Source: Phaeosaccion multiseriatum
Taxonomy: Eukaryota > Ochrophyta, other classes
Reading direction: 5' to 3'
Assembly (NCBI GenBank): GCA_965112735.1
Contig: OZ218953.1
Span: 1,178,001-1,242,000 of the forward strand
Length of the DNA: 64,000 nt
Notes under the pieces: model-generated
What the model was told of the DNA's origin: nothing
What the model saw: the letters and a program-made list of their open reading frames with translations, nothing else
Databases searched by the model: none
Position numbers and translations under genes: made by a program
In this document: positions 21,296 to 32,344 of the stretch, piece after piece
How the letters are laid out: each line of letters starts with the position of its first letter
How positions within the stretch are numbered: position 1 is the first letter of the stretch

Positions 21296-21767
21296 AGAGA
21301 CCAGGACAGGACTCCGAGTAAGCGAGCAGCACATGCACCTCGCGTAACGATTCAATGAAACGATCTGCCCCCTCCGCGGCCATGGCCATAGAAGTCCTTT
21401 GCGAGCACCGCCGTCCTTTCGTGTCGTTTGTCGCAGTTTGAGATGCACCTTCTGGCTTGCTTCGCGTCACAAATCAGCAGCGGTTATTCTCCCTACGACG
21501 TGTAAGCCCCCGCTCTCCATTCTCTTGGCAACCAACCCCTTGTGCTTGTGGAGTCCTGACCTTGACGAAGCAGCTGAGCAGACAGAGCATCACGTGGGCC
21601 TGGAGACTTCAAGTGATGAGACTTGCAGCGTGATGTGTCAAAACTGTTTGATTTTAAAGTGACTCGGTTACGTTACTCGGTGGTTGCCTTGCTTGATTAA
21701 GTTACTTGGTGTTTGCCAGTATGTAGTAGCCACTCGCGAGACTTGTGATACGGAAAGGGTGCGGGCT
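21296..21767. other. 3' flanks between GRGWG copy 2 and HYPEF H copy
   Basis: This region lies between convergent stops. A 17-bp imperfect direct repeat, GTTACTCGGTGGTTGCC and GTTACTTGGTGTTTGCC (about 21672-21717), occurs here and in the mirrored copy at about 42642-42680. No gene is seen. Confidence 0.45.
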
Positions 21768-22677
21768 TCAGTTTGAGCCACTGTTGGAAGCAGAGCTGCC
21801 GGATGACGAGGACGAGTCGCCGGAAGAAGAGTACTTCTTGGGGGCGATGACGTGGTCACTGTAGACAGGCCAATGATTCACTTGGACTTTGTATGGCTGA
21901 GGGAGGGTGAGAGAGGCCAACAGCGGCGCGTGGGTGTGCGTGCAGAAATCAGAGATCAACCGCAAGCCGAATAGCGGTTCGGATGGAGAGGAACGAGCCG
22001 CCAAAATCAATGAAGAGGAGCAAAGTCAAGCCCTCTCTCACTCTCTTTAGCTCCCCCCCTCACCTTGTAGCGAGTGAACTCAGGGTAGTGCCCGCCTTTC
22101 GTCTTCTTGTAGCGAGTGGCGCCGTACATGCCCCCATAGCCACTGTACCCCGAGCTTGGGCCAGAGCCAGAGGACTTCGAGCCAGAGGAGCTGGAGCCAG
22201 AGGAGCTAGAGCCACTGCTGGACTTTCCTTCATGCCACTTGTGGTGATGGACGGAGAGCATCTATATGAATACAGGGGATCAAAGGTATGCCTCCCTCCG
22301 TTCCTCCCTCGCTACCCCCCTTGACTCACCTTGTAGCGTGTGAACTCAGGGTAGTGCCCTCCCTTCGTCTTCTTGTAGTGAGAGGCGCCATAGCCACCGG
22401 AGCCCTTGGACGAGGACCCGTAGCCCTTGGAGAATCCGCTTCCTCTGCTTGACGAGGAAGAAGCGCTGCTGCCCGAGCTACTGGACTTGCCCCCGCTGTG
22501 CCACTTATGGTAATAGACTGGGTAATGCACTGTCTTGAGGTAGTAGGGGACGTGCTGGTGAACCACGCCGGGCTTGCCGCCAAGCTTGCGCGGCACGAGC
22601 TTCTGCTCCTGCTGCACCTCGCCGGTGCAGAGGCCTACGAGGGCCAGGATGGTGGCGGCAAAGGCGGTGACCTTCAT
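21768..22677 (-). CDS. HYPEF-family H-type protein with internal deletion (about 224 aa)
   Basis: Minus-strand exons are 22677-22330, probably 22261-22064, and 21896-21768. Signal peptide is MKVTAFAATILALVGLCTG; then VPRKLGGKPG, VVHQHVPYYLKTVHYPVYYH and a spacer to HYPEFTRYK. Compared with the mirrored gene at 41337, about 325 bp are missing (equivalent to roughly 41769-42093). The loss covers the CT-rich 3' end of intron 1, its acceptor, and the first part of exon 2 including PVYSD and HQHAPYYLK. The only nearby acceptor is CATATAG at 22262. If used it keeps frame (MLSVHHHKW...) and leaves a 68-nt intron. So the gene is either shortened but active, or decaying. Confidence 0.6.
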
Positions 22678-24396
22678 GGCTGGCAAGTATGCAAAAGAAG
22701 TGGTTGTGGCTTCGCCTGCATCTCCCCTCAAGCCGTGTCACCAAATGCTAGAGCCGTGATGTGCAGAACAGACCCCCGTTCCCTCCGAAGAACCCTTTTG
22801 ATCGTACCACCAACAGCTTTTCCCCAGGAAGATCGCTCACCCATAATAACCTCTTCACTGGAAGACTGTGGCCGTACCAGCGTGTGCGGTCGATAACGAA
22901 GATCCATACGAGCTCGGGCCCCGTAGCGACAAAGTACAGGCGCGCCTCGCAACTGTGTTGGAAGCTGAAAAGAGGGAGCTTGCCGCGGCGACAGTACCGA
23001 GGGCTCCCAGAGAGCCAGTCAAGGAAGGCATCAACAGAGGCAGGCGAGCGGAACGCTTGGGGCGGCTAGGGCTGGGTAGACGGTTAGCATCACTAGAAGG
23101 GCGATACACGATCAGAGAAGGGGGTCGGCTGACGAGTCCAGCTATTCTGTGGGCACGAGGACAGTCTGAGGGAGGCGAGTTCTTGGGAGGATTTGGGGGA
23201 TGTGCAGCAGCCGAGCGGGAGATAAGGAGGACGGTGCCATCTCTCGATCGCTCTCACAAGCTCTATTCCACTACTCGTGAAACGTCAATGCAACACATCA
23301 AGGAAACATCGCAATGCGAACTGCTGCTCCTATATTTCACCCTTCGCCAGACATTCCCTGCCTCACTTGGGCATCCCAGCCCTCAGTCCTCAGCTTTCAG
23401 CTAATGAAGTCGCGCGTCTCATGAGTAGCTTGGGCGCAAGGTGCAGTTGTGGGTGTGGCATTTGTGCTCGCTCTCCCTCCAAAGAGCCAGGTTTGCTGTC
23501 CGAGCAACACCGCTTTGGCTGCTGCACGGGCATGTTGAGGGCGGGCGTCCCCCGACCCTTCCCTGTGACGGTAGCCTCAGCCTCGGCTGCTGCTGAGGCT
23601 AATCTTCTCCTACAAATAGAGCTCCACCATTTGGGAATACCAACGGGGGGTGCGCGCCCTGCACGGAACATTCTGGGACGAACTGGCAGGAAGCAAGTCG
23701 CGAGGTGGGCAGAGAGCAGTGGAGGGTTCGCTCTCCCCGCTCCTCAGAGCGCTGGCCACCGCTGTCCCGTCCCTGTAGTCTCCTCCTGGATACACTCCTT
23801 TCTTCCAGCTCGCAGACACGCCCCCCCCCCTCTGAGCTACAGAATGCGCAGATCCACATAGCCTACAACTGTACCGTCGCACCGAGAAGGGCGCGAGTGT
23901 TGCGGTGAGCTGCTGGCGTGTACGCATAACAGCTTCTCGCGTGCAGTAGAGGCCCCTCCAGGGGCGCTGAGCCTTCCAATGTGCCCCCCCAGCACCGCAC
24001 AAGGGCCGGGCCGAAAGAGGGGAGCGGCTGCTGCTGCGGGTATGATGACCACGTGGCGTGGGCTCACAGAGGCTCAACGCCACAGCAGATGGCCGCAACA
24101 CACCACGCGGGGCCATATGCCTCGGAAGGAATGCACGCTGCGTTGTCCGCGTTGCCCAGCAGCCTCAGCGGCCACCTCAACAGCAAAGCTCGCGACGAGG
24201 ACGACGACGACGACAAGGAGGAGGAGGGGGAGGAGGAGGAGGAGGAGGAGGAGGAGGAGGAGGAGGGCAGGACTGACGGGCACGTCCAACCCCCCCTCCT
24301 CACATACCAAGCCCATCACGACCATCCTTGGACCCTCCCTCTCTCTGCACGCCCTCGTCCGCCATTGTCTACATGCAGGTCTATGACGCGCCGAGC
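22678..24396. other. Upstream region of HYPEF H copy and 3' flank of TRAPPC4
   Basis: To 23297 this belongs to the inverted arm. From about 23300 to 23560 it is a diverged relative of the HYPEF K-type upstream region (compare CGCAAGGTGCAGTTGTGGGT with CGAAGTGCCAGTTTTGGGT at 15233). This shows that the H gene once had the same divergent arrangement, but no GRGWG partner remains here. From 23600 to 24396 I see no gene; a GAG/GGA tract lies at 24216-24266. Confidence 0.5.
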
Positions 24397-25494
24397 CTAT
24401 CCGTGCCTACTACCGTAGCTTACTAGTCCTCCCGACTTCTTCCCCCCCCCCCCAGCGCCTCCTCCGCCCCCGCCGTGCGCAGAGGGCACGTTGTGCTTCT
24501 CGATGAGGGCCGCCAGCTTCACGTTGAACAGCTCGCAGCGGATGGGCATCTCCAGCTCATAGAAAGGGTTCTGCAGGGGGGGGGATCGACCAAAAGGGGG
24601 GACGTAGACAAGCAGCAGCAGAGGCAGCACAGCTCACAGTCAGTCGAAACATGTACGTATTTTCAAGTCTACCCAAGTGCATGGGTGCGTGCGTGCCTCC
24701 ACACCTTGAGGACGTAGTCCGAGTACAGATCGTAAATGGCGTGCAGCACGGCAGTCATGTCCGAAGCCGCCATGCCCGCCTCGGCCGTGATGACGAACTT
24801 GATGCCTGTGAGAGACTGGAACGACTGCAGCTTGAGGGTGGCCGTCTCCAGGCGCTCGATGCCCGAGGAGACCACGGGGGCGATCTATAGGACGCACACG
24901 CACACACGAATGCCCGGCAACCCATCCCCGCATGATGTTTGAGAGATGAGATGAAAAGAGAGAAAGAGGAGAGAGAAAGAGGAAGGAGTGTTGGATGGTC
25001 GCAGCTGGAGAAAAGCAGTCGTGAAGGCGTCCACCAATACAGCTATACACAAGTCTCAAGCTCAGGCTTAAGGGAGGGACTTCTTTCTTGTTGAGTGCCT
25101 TCACCTTCCCTCCCCATCCAAGCTCGTTCCTCCTCCTCTCTCCAAGTATGCGTGCACGAACCTGAGAGGCAATGGCGTGCAAGCTGTGGAAGGTTGAGCC
25201 CAGCCTCAGCCAATCGTTCACGGTGAGCTTGGGAGCTGCAGGCGACAGGTCCTGAAGGAGAGCAAATGGGAGGGGGGGGGGGAGAGCTCGATGAGGGTAG
25301 AGGGACAAAGGCTGGCAGGAGGGGAGACCAGGAGATGCAAATGAGAAGCGGACACCAGTAGGGAGGAGAAGGGGACGCCTGCGCGTATAGCGTGGATAGC
25401 GGGACAGGACTCGACGGCCAGGAAAGTGCCAAGTGATCACCTGATTGTATATCAGGCCGCCCGACTTGTTGACAATGAAGAACTGTAGGAACAT
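24397..25494 (-). CDS. TRAPPC4: TRAPP complex subunit TRAPPC4 (synbindin/Trs23-type)
   Basis: Four minus-strand exons in phase 0: 25494-25441, 25251-25162, 24884-24705 and 24570-24397, giving 165 aa. The longin-type start FFIVNKSGGLIYNQ, then DWLRLGSTFHSLHAIASQ, SSGIERLETATLKLQSFQSL, TGIKFVITAE, YDLYSDYVLK and NPFYELEMPIRCELF all match the conserved core of TRAPPC4. TRAPP acts as a Rab1-type exchange factor and tether in ER-Golgi traffic. The strand between the first helix and DWLRL is short, as in plant and protist forms, without the insert of about 90 residues present in animal proteins. The C-terminus has an unusual Gly-rich tail (GGGGGAGGGGKKSGG). The gene is divergent from the LMBR1-type gene, 440 bp away. 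Confidence 0.9.
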
Positions 25495-25934
25495 GCTTAC
25501 TACTGCTGCTTCTGTTACTACTTCTATTGCTGCTACTGCAACTCCTGCGAAAGTTTTGGTGAGAAGCTGCTACACTGACAAACAAAAACAAAGGATCAAC
25601 AAAGCAAGAGAGAGGAGGGGAACCAGCCCAGCCCTCAGCAGTGTGTTCAGCCCAGCCCCAAGCAGTTTCGTTAGAAAAGGCAGATAATCCCCAACCCGAA
25701 TAACGAGGAGAGGAGAGCGAACCAGTCGCCAGAGGAGGAGCAGCAGCAGTAGAAGTAAAGCAGCAGAAGCAGCGAGAGCGAGAGAGGAGCGAAGAAGGCG
25801 CACACTGGCACTTGGCGGCGGGGTGTTGGCGGGTCTTGGCCCAGCAGAGACAAAGACACATTATTGGCACCTTCCTGGGCTGGAGGACGGGGCCATAGCG
25901 GGGAGAGGAGGGGTTTGAGGGCCGAGGCGCCAAG
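25495..25934. promoter_or_regulatory. Divergent promoter region TRAPPC4 / LMBR1-type gene
   Basis: This is 440 bp between two start codons. There is no clear TATA box, which fits housekeeping-type promoters. Short repeats of CTACTGCTGCT type lie near 25500-25540. Confidence 0.4.
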
Positions 25935-26457
25935 ATGGCGCTCATAGAGGCCGACTGGTGGCTGTACCTCATCTTAATTGTTTCTGCAGTCATCATTCTA
26001 GTCCTGAACTGCTACCTCCTGGTGGTGTGGCAACATCCAGATGACAAGAATACGGTGAGTAAAGACAACAAGGTGGCGAGCGAACCTTGTTCTGTGTCAT
26101 TATCACCTGAATGGCACAGGAAAGCCAACGGTAGCGTTGCAGCAGGCGCAGGCGCAGCGAGCAATGTTCCCTATAGATCTTCCCTCACCAAAAGAAGCAT
26201 CGACCTTGATTGTAAGCTGTTGACGAAGTGTGCACTTGCGCGTCATAGCGACAAGCGTGGCGGTACATGGAGTGGTGCGCCACTTCCTCTCCGTCCACAC
26301 TTGGTGACGCAGGCAGGCTGTCCGTCCTCTTGTGTCTCGGTCTAGTTGGCTAGCTTGTCTATGCTTGAGATCAGCAGCACGACGTAGTAGCCCTTCCTCC
26401 TCTCTTTATTTCTCTGACACGTTTTTGGTCTTGCTCTCATCTCTCAGTCTCTCTCTG

Positions 26458-26520
<63 letters not shown>

Positions 26521-29500
26521 CCTCTCTCTCTCTCTCTCCCTCTCGCGCTCTCTCTCTCTCCCCCCCCCCCCTCCCTCCCTATCTCTCCGCTCTATGTTTT
26601 TGCGGCATGCACGAACTTTACGAAGTCCACACACCTGTGAACTCACCCACGCTCCCACTCACCCTGCGCGCGTTACTCCCCTCTCTCCAGTCCTACCTGG
26701 CCAAGATAATAGTGATCGTCGGCCTCAGCGTATCCGAGGTGACCATCCTGCTGCTTCCTCTGGACGTGTCCAACAACGGCGCGAGCGTGGACTGCGGCGA
26801 GGCGTGGAGTGCGGTGTTCTGCGGGGCGCTCGACATGAAGCTGGCCTGGAGCATACTGATCATGGCCATCTTCGTGCTCGCCTTCTTTGTCATCCCCTTC
26901 ACCATATTCTTCTACGAGGAGGATGATACGCTGGCTCTCACGGGTGAGGGGGCGGGGGGCTTCTTCCCTTCAGTAGCTCACGAGGGAGGGGAGAAGGGAC
27001 GTTGTGAAAGGAAGGGATGTCCTCATACCCCCCCGCTCTCTCCCTCTCTCCGTCTCCCTTTCTCCCTCTCTTGTCTGCTCCCCCAGGCAAGTGGTCACCA
27101 AAAGCGGCGTTGTGCCAGGCCTTCAAGTACATGATCGCCCTGGCCTTCATCGTGGTCCTGACGCTCGCACTCATGTACGTCTTCCTGGGCTTCACGGACA
27201 TTCCCGTCAGAGAGTACGCCATCCCCACCGCCACTGTGCTGGACGCTTCCAACCTCTTCCCCATCTCGAGCGAGGCCGGGCAGACGGCTGACCTCGGATC
27301 TAACTTGCAGACCTTCGGCTTCGAAGAGAGCGACGAAGAGGTGGACCTTAGGGTGGACTTTCCCCTGTACGTGCTCGCCCTCATGGCATTTGTGGGGTGG
27401 TTCTTGTTCGTCATGTTCGGAGGCTTGGGCCTCCCCTCGGTGCCCATTGACGCCGTACGAGGCTTCCTCAACAGGCCCAAGCAGATGGATAGAGCTCAGG
27501 TGTGTGTGTGTGTGTGCTTGTGTGTGCGTGAGTTAGTCTTGGAGGGGGGGGGGGGGTACAGAGCTGTGCGCTGCTGGGGTAGGGAGGGCCAGCACAGTGG
27601 ATGAAGAGTCCTCACAAAGTATCGTATGGCAATCCGAAAGGAAGGTGGGGGAGACCCCTGGTTGGTCAAGCAGAGACAGGGGGGCGCATTTCTGGGCATC
27701 TTTTGCTGATACATCACCCGAGAAAGACAGAACGGGGCGAAGGACACACAGGGGAGGAAAGCAGGTCAATCTACAATGGGACAAACACAGGAAACGAACT
27801 GAAACTGAAACTCCCTTCCTCCCTTGCAGGTGGAGAAGCTGGAGCTGACCATCGCCCGCCGCTGCAACGAGCTCGTGGACGTGGGCACGCTGCTTAAGCA
27901 GACGCGCCTCAGCGATGCCAACGAGACGGGGGGCTTCCTGGAGAGGCGGAGGAGGAAGGGCAAGGAGAAGAGCGAGTTCAAGAAGTTCAAGCAGGTGAGT
28001 GGGTGGCTGTGGGTGGCCGTGGGGCTGTCTATCTCTCTGTCTCTCGAGGCATGGCGTGACGCCCCCCCCCCCCCCCCCCCCCAAGATGGTATACTGTCTA
28101 GAGAAAGACTACGAGGAGATGAAGATCTGCCGCAGCTATACGACCAAGTACAACCCGCTGGTGCCCTACGCCTGGCTGCTTGGGGGCATCCTCGGCGGAG
28201 TGGTGGCCATTCTGTGGGTGCTGCACATTGTATTGTTCATGCTCGTGGATCCACCCGTCACGCCCTTCCTCAATGAGTACTTCATCTTCTTCGACAAGTT
28301 TTTCCCCCTCCTCGGGGTGCTGGGTATCTTCATCATGAGTGTATATATGCTCATTGCCTGTGTCAAGGTAAGCACAACACGTTGTCATGCCGTTCTCTCC
28401 CTCTCCTTGTTTGGTGTCCGAGCCCCCTAGACTAGCAGTCGAGGAGAAGCGCACGCACTCACTCTCTCTCTCTCTCTCATACACAAATGCACACACGCTC
28501 TCGGGTTGTTCCGTCCCACTCCAAGTCCCACTCACCCTCTCCCTCCCTCGCTGCGTGATGTCAATTCCCCTCAGGGCTGCTTCAAGTACGGATTACGCTT
28601 GGGGTTCTTCACCCTCCACCCCATGATACCCAACGAGACGTACATGAACTCCTTCCTCTTCAATGTCGGGTAAGAGTGTAAGAGTGACTGGCGCACCCCG
28701 CCTGCCTTACCTTCCTTCCTCCGGCGAACGGCACTACTGCTGTGGTGTTGGGCGGTGTGGTTGAGTTGTTGCTCCTGTGTGATGATAGTGACGGGGCTAT
28801 GGGCTGTGTAAGAAGGGCCGAGTTTTCCACACACCTACGCGCCCCCCCCCGCCAGCCCCTTGTACGCCTGTATCCCCTGCTGACATACCCCCTCTCTCTC
28901 CTGTGCTTGTTCTGCACTCCTCTATCCTCTTTTTCTCTTCACGTCTCTATCTCTCCCCCACCCCTCTCTTCTCCCTGCCTCCCTCCCCTACCCCCCCCCC
29001 CAGCATTATCCTCATGTGCACGCCTGCCGTGGTGCAGTTCACGGTGCAAGCCTTCAGCGCGTACGCCGTGGATGCAGAGGTGTGTGTGTGGGGGGGGGGC
29101 TAGCACTGCAGCTACTCAGGAGGCAATCTTCGGGAGTAGGGGTGGCCCAGAGCGGGTAGAGGGGGCGAGGAGTGGCAAGGGAGAAAGAAGGGGCGGGAGC
29201 GAGTGAAGCAAGGGAGGAGGAGGAACTGCCCCTGACTGGCACTGACGTGTAGATGTGTGTATGATCCCCTCTACCCCTCTCTCAGGTGAACAATCTCTTC
29301 AACGTGCAAGTGCGTTACTTGCGCTTCTTCCGCTACTTCTACGCCAACAACGTGTTCATCTACGCCCTGCTCATCTTCTCGCTCCTCTCCACTCTGTATC
29401 TGGTGAGTAAACGCACGTACTTCTCTTTTGTTTGCAGTAGCGAGTGGCAGGTATTTGCATTTGCGTGGCGCGCTGGTCACACGTGTGGGTAGCGCCTGCC

Positions 29501-29980
29501 CCCCCCCCCCTCTGCCATGCGGCGACTCTGTGGCCGTTCTTGGACGTGTGGTACCTGCTTGGGGCCGACCTCGATACCTTGCAGCGATGCCCTGCGGCGG
29601 AAAAAGGCCTTCGCCTTCGCCTTTCCTAAGCCCCCTCTCGCTCCTTTCTCGCTCCTCTCTCGCTCCTGCTGGACTGACTGACGCGCCCTCCACGGCACAA
29701 CTCTCTCTCTCTCTCTCTCTCTCTGTCTGTCTGTCTGTCTTTGTGTGACCTCGCAGCTGTGCAAACGCCGTGACGACCCTCTCAGCACCAAAACAATGTG
29801 AGTGCTGACAGAGAAAGATTCATGCTTTCGATCCCCAAAAAATGAAGTACAGCCCTTGCGGGGCTTTGAATCGAAATACTCACTGAAGGAACCAACTGAC
29901 CTCAACCTCCTTCACCCCGTGCTTTACTTTACCCCTTCAGGCGAGAAGCAATCGGCAGGATGGAGGCGGAGGAAGAGTAA
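25935..29980 (+). CDS. LMBRD1-like: LMBR1/LMBD1-type multi-pass membrane protein (533 aa)
   Basis: Ten exons: 25935-26054, 26691-26943, 27087-27499, 27830-27994, 28086-28367, 28575-28669, 29004-29079, 29286-29402, 29757-29797 and 29941-29980. All phases agree. About nine hydrophobic helices are seen, starting with WLYLILIVSAVIILVLNCYL, and the second exon has LPLDVSNN, GALDMKLAW and IPFTIFFYEEDD, hallmarks of the LMBR1-like family. A charged cytosolic loop (about residues 265-330) with RRRRKGKEKSEFKKFKQ separates the two halves. C-terminal helices include FRYFYANNVFIYALLIFSLL. Length is close to that of animal LMBD1 (about 540 aa). In animals LMBD1 is lysosomal and works in cobalamin export and receptor traffic; the exact role here is inferred. 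The acceptor of exon 5 follows a run of about 18 C and ends in AAG. Confidence 0.85.
26462..26570. repeat. CT dinucleotide tract in intron 1 of LMBR1-type gene
   Basis: About 100 bp of nearly pure CT, then a C run, upstream of the exon 2 acceptor at 26690. Other CT tracts near acceptors lie at 28460-28480 and 29700-29725. Confidence 0.85.
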
Positions 29981-30334
29981 CGCAGGTGCTAGGAGAGAAG
30001 AGAGGAGTGAAGACAAGGGCCAGACCAGCCATGCCACCCTTGGCAGGCAGGCAGAGAGAGCCCTCAGTATAAAACCATTTCTTTTTCTTTTATAGTGTGT
30101 GCTCTGCTTATCAGGGCGGCAGAACTCTTTTTAACACTCGATAGAGATCGGGCGCCAAGGGGGAGTGACTAAATAATGGTCTTGCAGAAACGCTGACAAG
30201 AGACAAGAAGGGAAAGCAGTTGGTGTATGACATGATTCACAGAATTGGCGTTACAGAAATTTCCTCCGGCTTCTCCTTTTCCCTTCTGCTAATTGCTAAC
30301 ATTCTCCTTGAGGAGGCCTAGCAGCAGCAAGGCT
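29981..30334. other. Intergenic region between LMBR1-type gene and IQ-repeat gene
   Basis: This holds the 3' UTR of the upstream gene and the 5' flank of the next. TATAAAA occurs at about 30067 and a pyrimidine-rich stretch at 30270-30285. No gene is supported. Confidence 0.4.
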
Positions 30335-32289
30335 ATGGCCAAAGGTGTTTCGCCATACGCCCCTGCCTCGCGCAAGAAGAAGTCACGACAGGACAAAGGC
30401 TTGAGGAGGGCGAAACGAAAGGGCCAGAAGGAGGGGAGGGAGGTGGGTGGGGATGGGGGCAAAGCAAATCCCACACTGAGCCAGCAGGGGGGCGAGAGAG
30501 AGGAAGACGGCAACGGCACCACCAGAAAGAGGAGCCGAAGCCCAAGTCTGGACAGGGGCGTGCCTGCCACGTCCGTGGAGGAAAAGAGTAGGCAGAAGCC
30601 TACTACCCTGCCCTCTGTCGGCCAGCCAACGTACCAGCGGTACATCTATGAGAAGCCGGCGACCAGGAAGCGGGGAAGGGGGGATGGCAGCGTTGCATCC
30701 TCGAACGTATCGTTCGCTGGGCGGCGCAGAAGTCGACTGAGCGGCGCCATCGATGACTACTTTTCCCTCCGGTCAACTGCACGCAAAACGCAGCTCCACT
30801 ACCTTGCTCGCGCCGACAAGATGAAGGTGACTAAGCTACTTCACGTACTGGCCGATGCCCTCATGGGGAATAGCAGCACGACTCGAAGGAGGCTGGTGGA
30901 CCTGTTTCCGAAGGTAGGCTGCTGCTGTCGGCTTGGCTCCAACGTGTACAGCCCCTGATGAGCTAGCTGTAAACGCAACACATTTCGACTCTTGACTTGG
31001 AGGTGGAGAGGTGGAGAGGTGGAGAGGTGGAGTGGTGGACTGAAGGACCGCGTTGTTCCACATCCCTTCCCCCCCACCCCCTCTCTTCAGCCTGCAGAGC
31101 TCTCGTTCCCTGCTCTGACTGTGACCTGAATCAAAGACGTGGCATAGGTTTCTCCTCATACCACGCTACCCTACCCTCGTTTCCTCCTCGACTGCTGCTG
31201 CAGGGAGATCGCATCGACAAACACGACCTTACGGCAACGCTGAAGAAGCACGGCGTTGAGACGACCGACAAGCAGCTCGGCCTGCTCATCGCCTTCCTCA
31301 GCCAAGACCGGGACCTGGGAGACCTGGAGACCGAAAGCAGGGGAGCGAGCAGAGTGGGAAGTAGAGCGGGAAGTAGAGCGGGAAGCAGAAGCGGAAGCAG
31401 AGGAGGAAGCAGATCGAACGGTATCACCGTCAGCCGAGCGGAGCTAGGTGAGCAAAATCGATCCGACTCTCTCTCTCCCTCTCTCACACACACATGCACA
31501 CACTCAACCCGAGGATGGCTGATGTCGAAGCTTCGCTCGACTGTCTATGTGCACCCATCTCACCCCACCGCACCCCACCGCACAGGCCGAGCCATCAAGG
31601 TGTTCCGAATGCTGCAGGGCCTGGAGGACGAGGCGGCGCCATTTGCAAGTGCAAGGAGTAGGAAGGGTGGCTCGGGCTGCAGCGGAAAAAGCAGCAGCAG
31701 TGTCGTGTACGCTGCCAGTGAGCTAAGCCTCCTCCCCCACAACCACAGTCACATCCACGGCCGGCAGTGTCAGAGCCAGAGCCAGTGTCAGAGCCAACTG
31801 AAGCCGCTTCACCGCGCGCTACTGCAGCCCATTCTGCTGAGAAGCAGTGCCAAAATGGCAGCCACGGCCACGGCGGTGGCTGCGCACTCGGCCCAAGCTG
31901 CCGCAGAACAAGAGGGACGCCAAATAGGAGGGTTGGAGCAACAGCAGGATAAGCATGAGGAGCAGCAGCAGGGGAAAGATGAGGATTCGCAGAAAAGGCT
32001 CGATACTTCTTCTTCGTCTTCCCGGACACTGAGTGTGGCGCCCTCCACCGACAAGACACTCAAGCTGCAGCCCCACAAAGGCGGCTCCGGCCTCGTGACC
32101 ATGCACAACGGCCGCCGCACCAAGAGCTACGTGCCTGGTCACCTTCTGTATAGGCGGCAGGACCGAGGAGAAGCCTATCGTCACCGGCACCCTTCCTCCG
32201 ACCTTTACGCGCCCCTCTCGCTCACTCCGCGGGAGAGAGACGCCCTCCTCGTCTTTTTCTCCTCCTTGGTATCAAACAGCATAAAGCCC

Positions 32290-32344
<55 letters not shown>

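Larger units (their letters stand above)
17376..21660. repeat. Tandem duplication unit 2 (HYPEF gene + GRGWG gene)
   Basis: Second head-to-tail copy of the 4.29-kb unit at 13087-17375, containing HYPEF copy 2 and GRGWG copy 2. It has a shorter Ser-repeat tail in the GRGWG gene and longer Ser-Gly spacers in the HYPEF gene. Confidence 0.8.
15764..23297. repeat. Left arm of large inverted duplication
   Basis: This arm is repeated in reverse complement at 40712-48657. It carries S1(+), K2(-), S2(+) and H(-); the right arm carries H'(+), S3(-), K3(+) and S4(-) in mirrored order. The inner edge is where similarity stops after GTCAATGCAACAC (23297). The outer edge is at GTCAAGGTGCCGGC (15764). Long runs are identical by eye, but gene lengths differ by repeat-unit changes. 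Confidence 0.85.
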
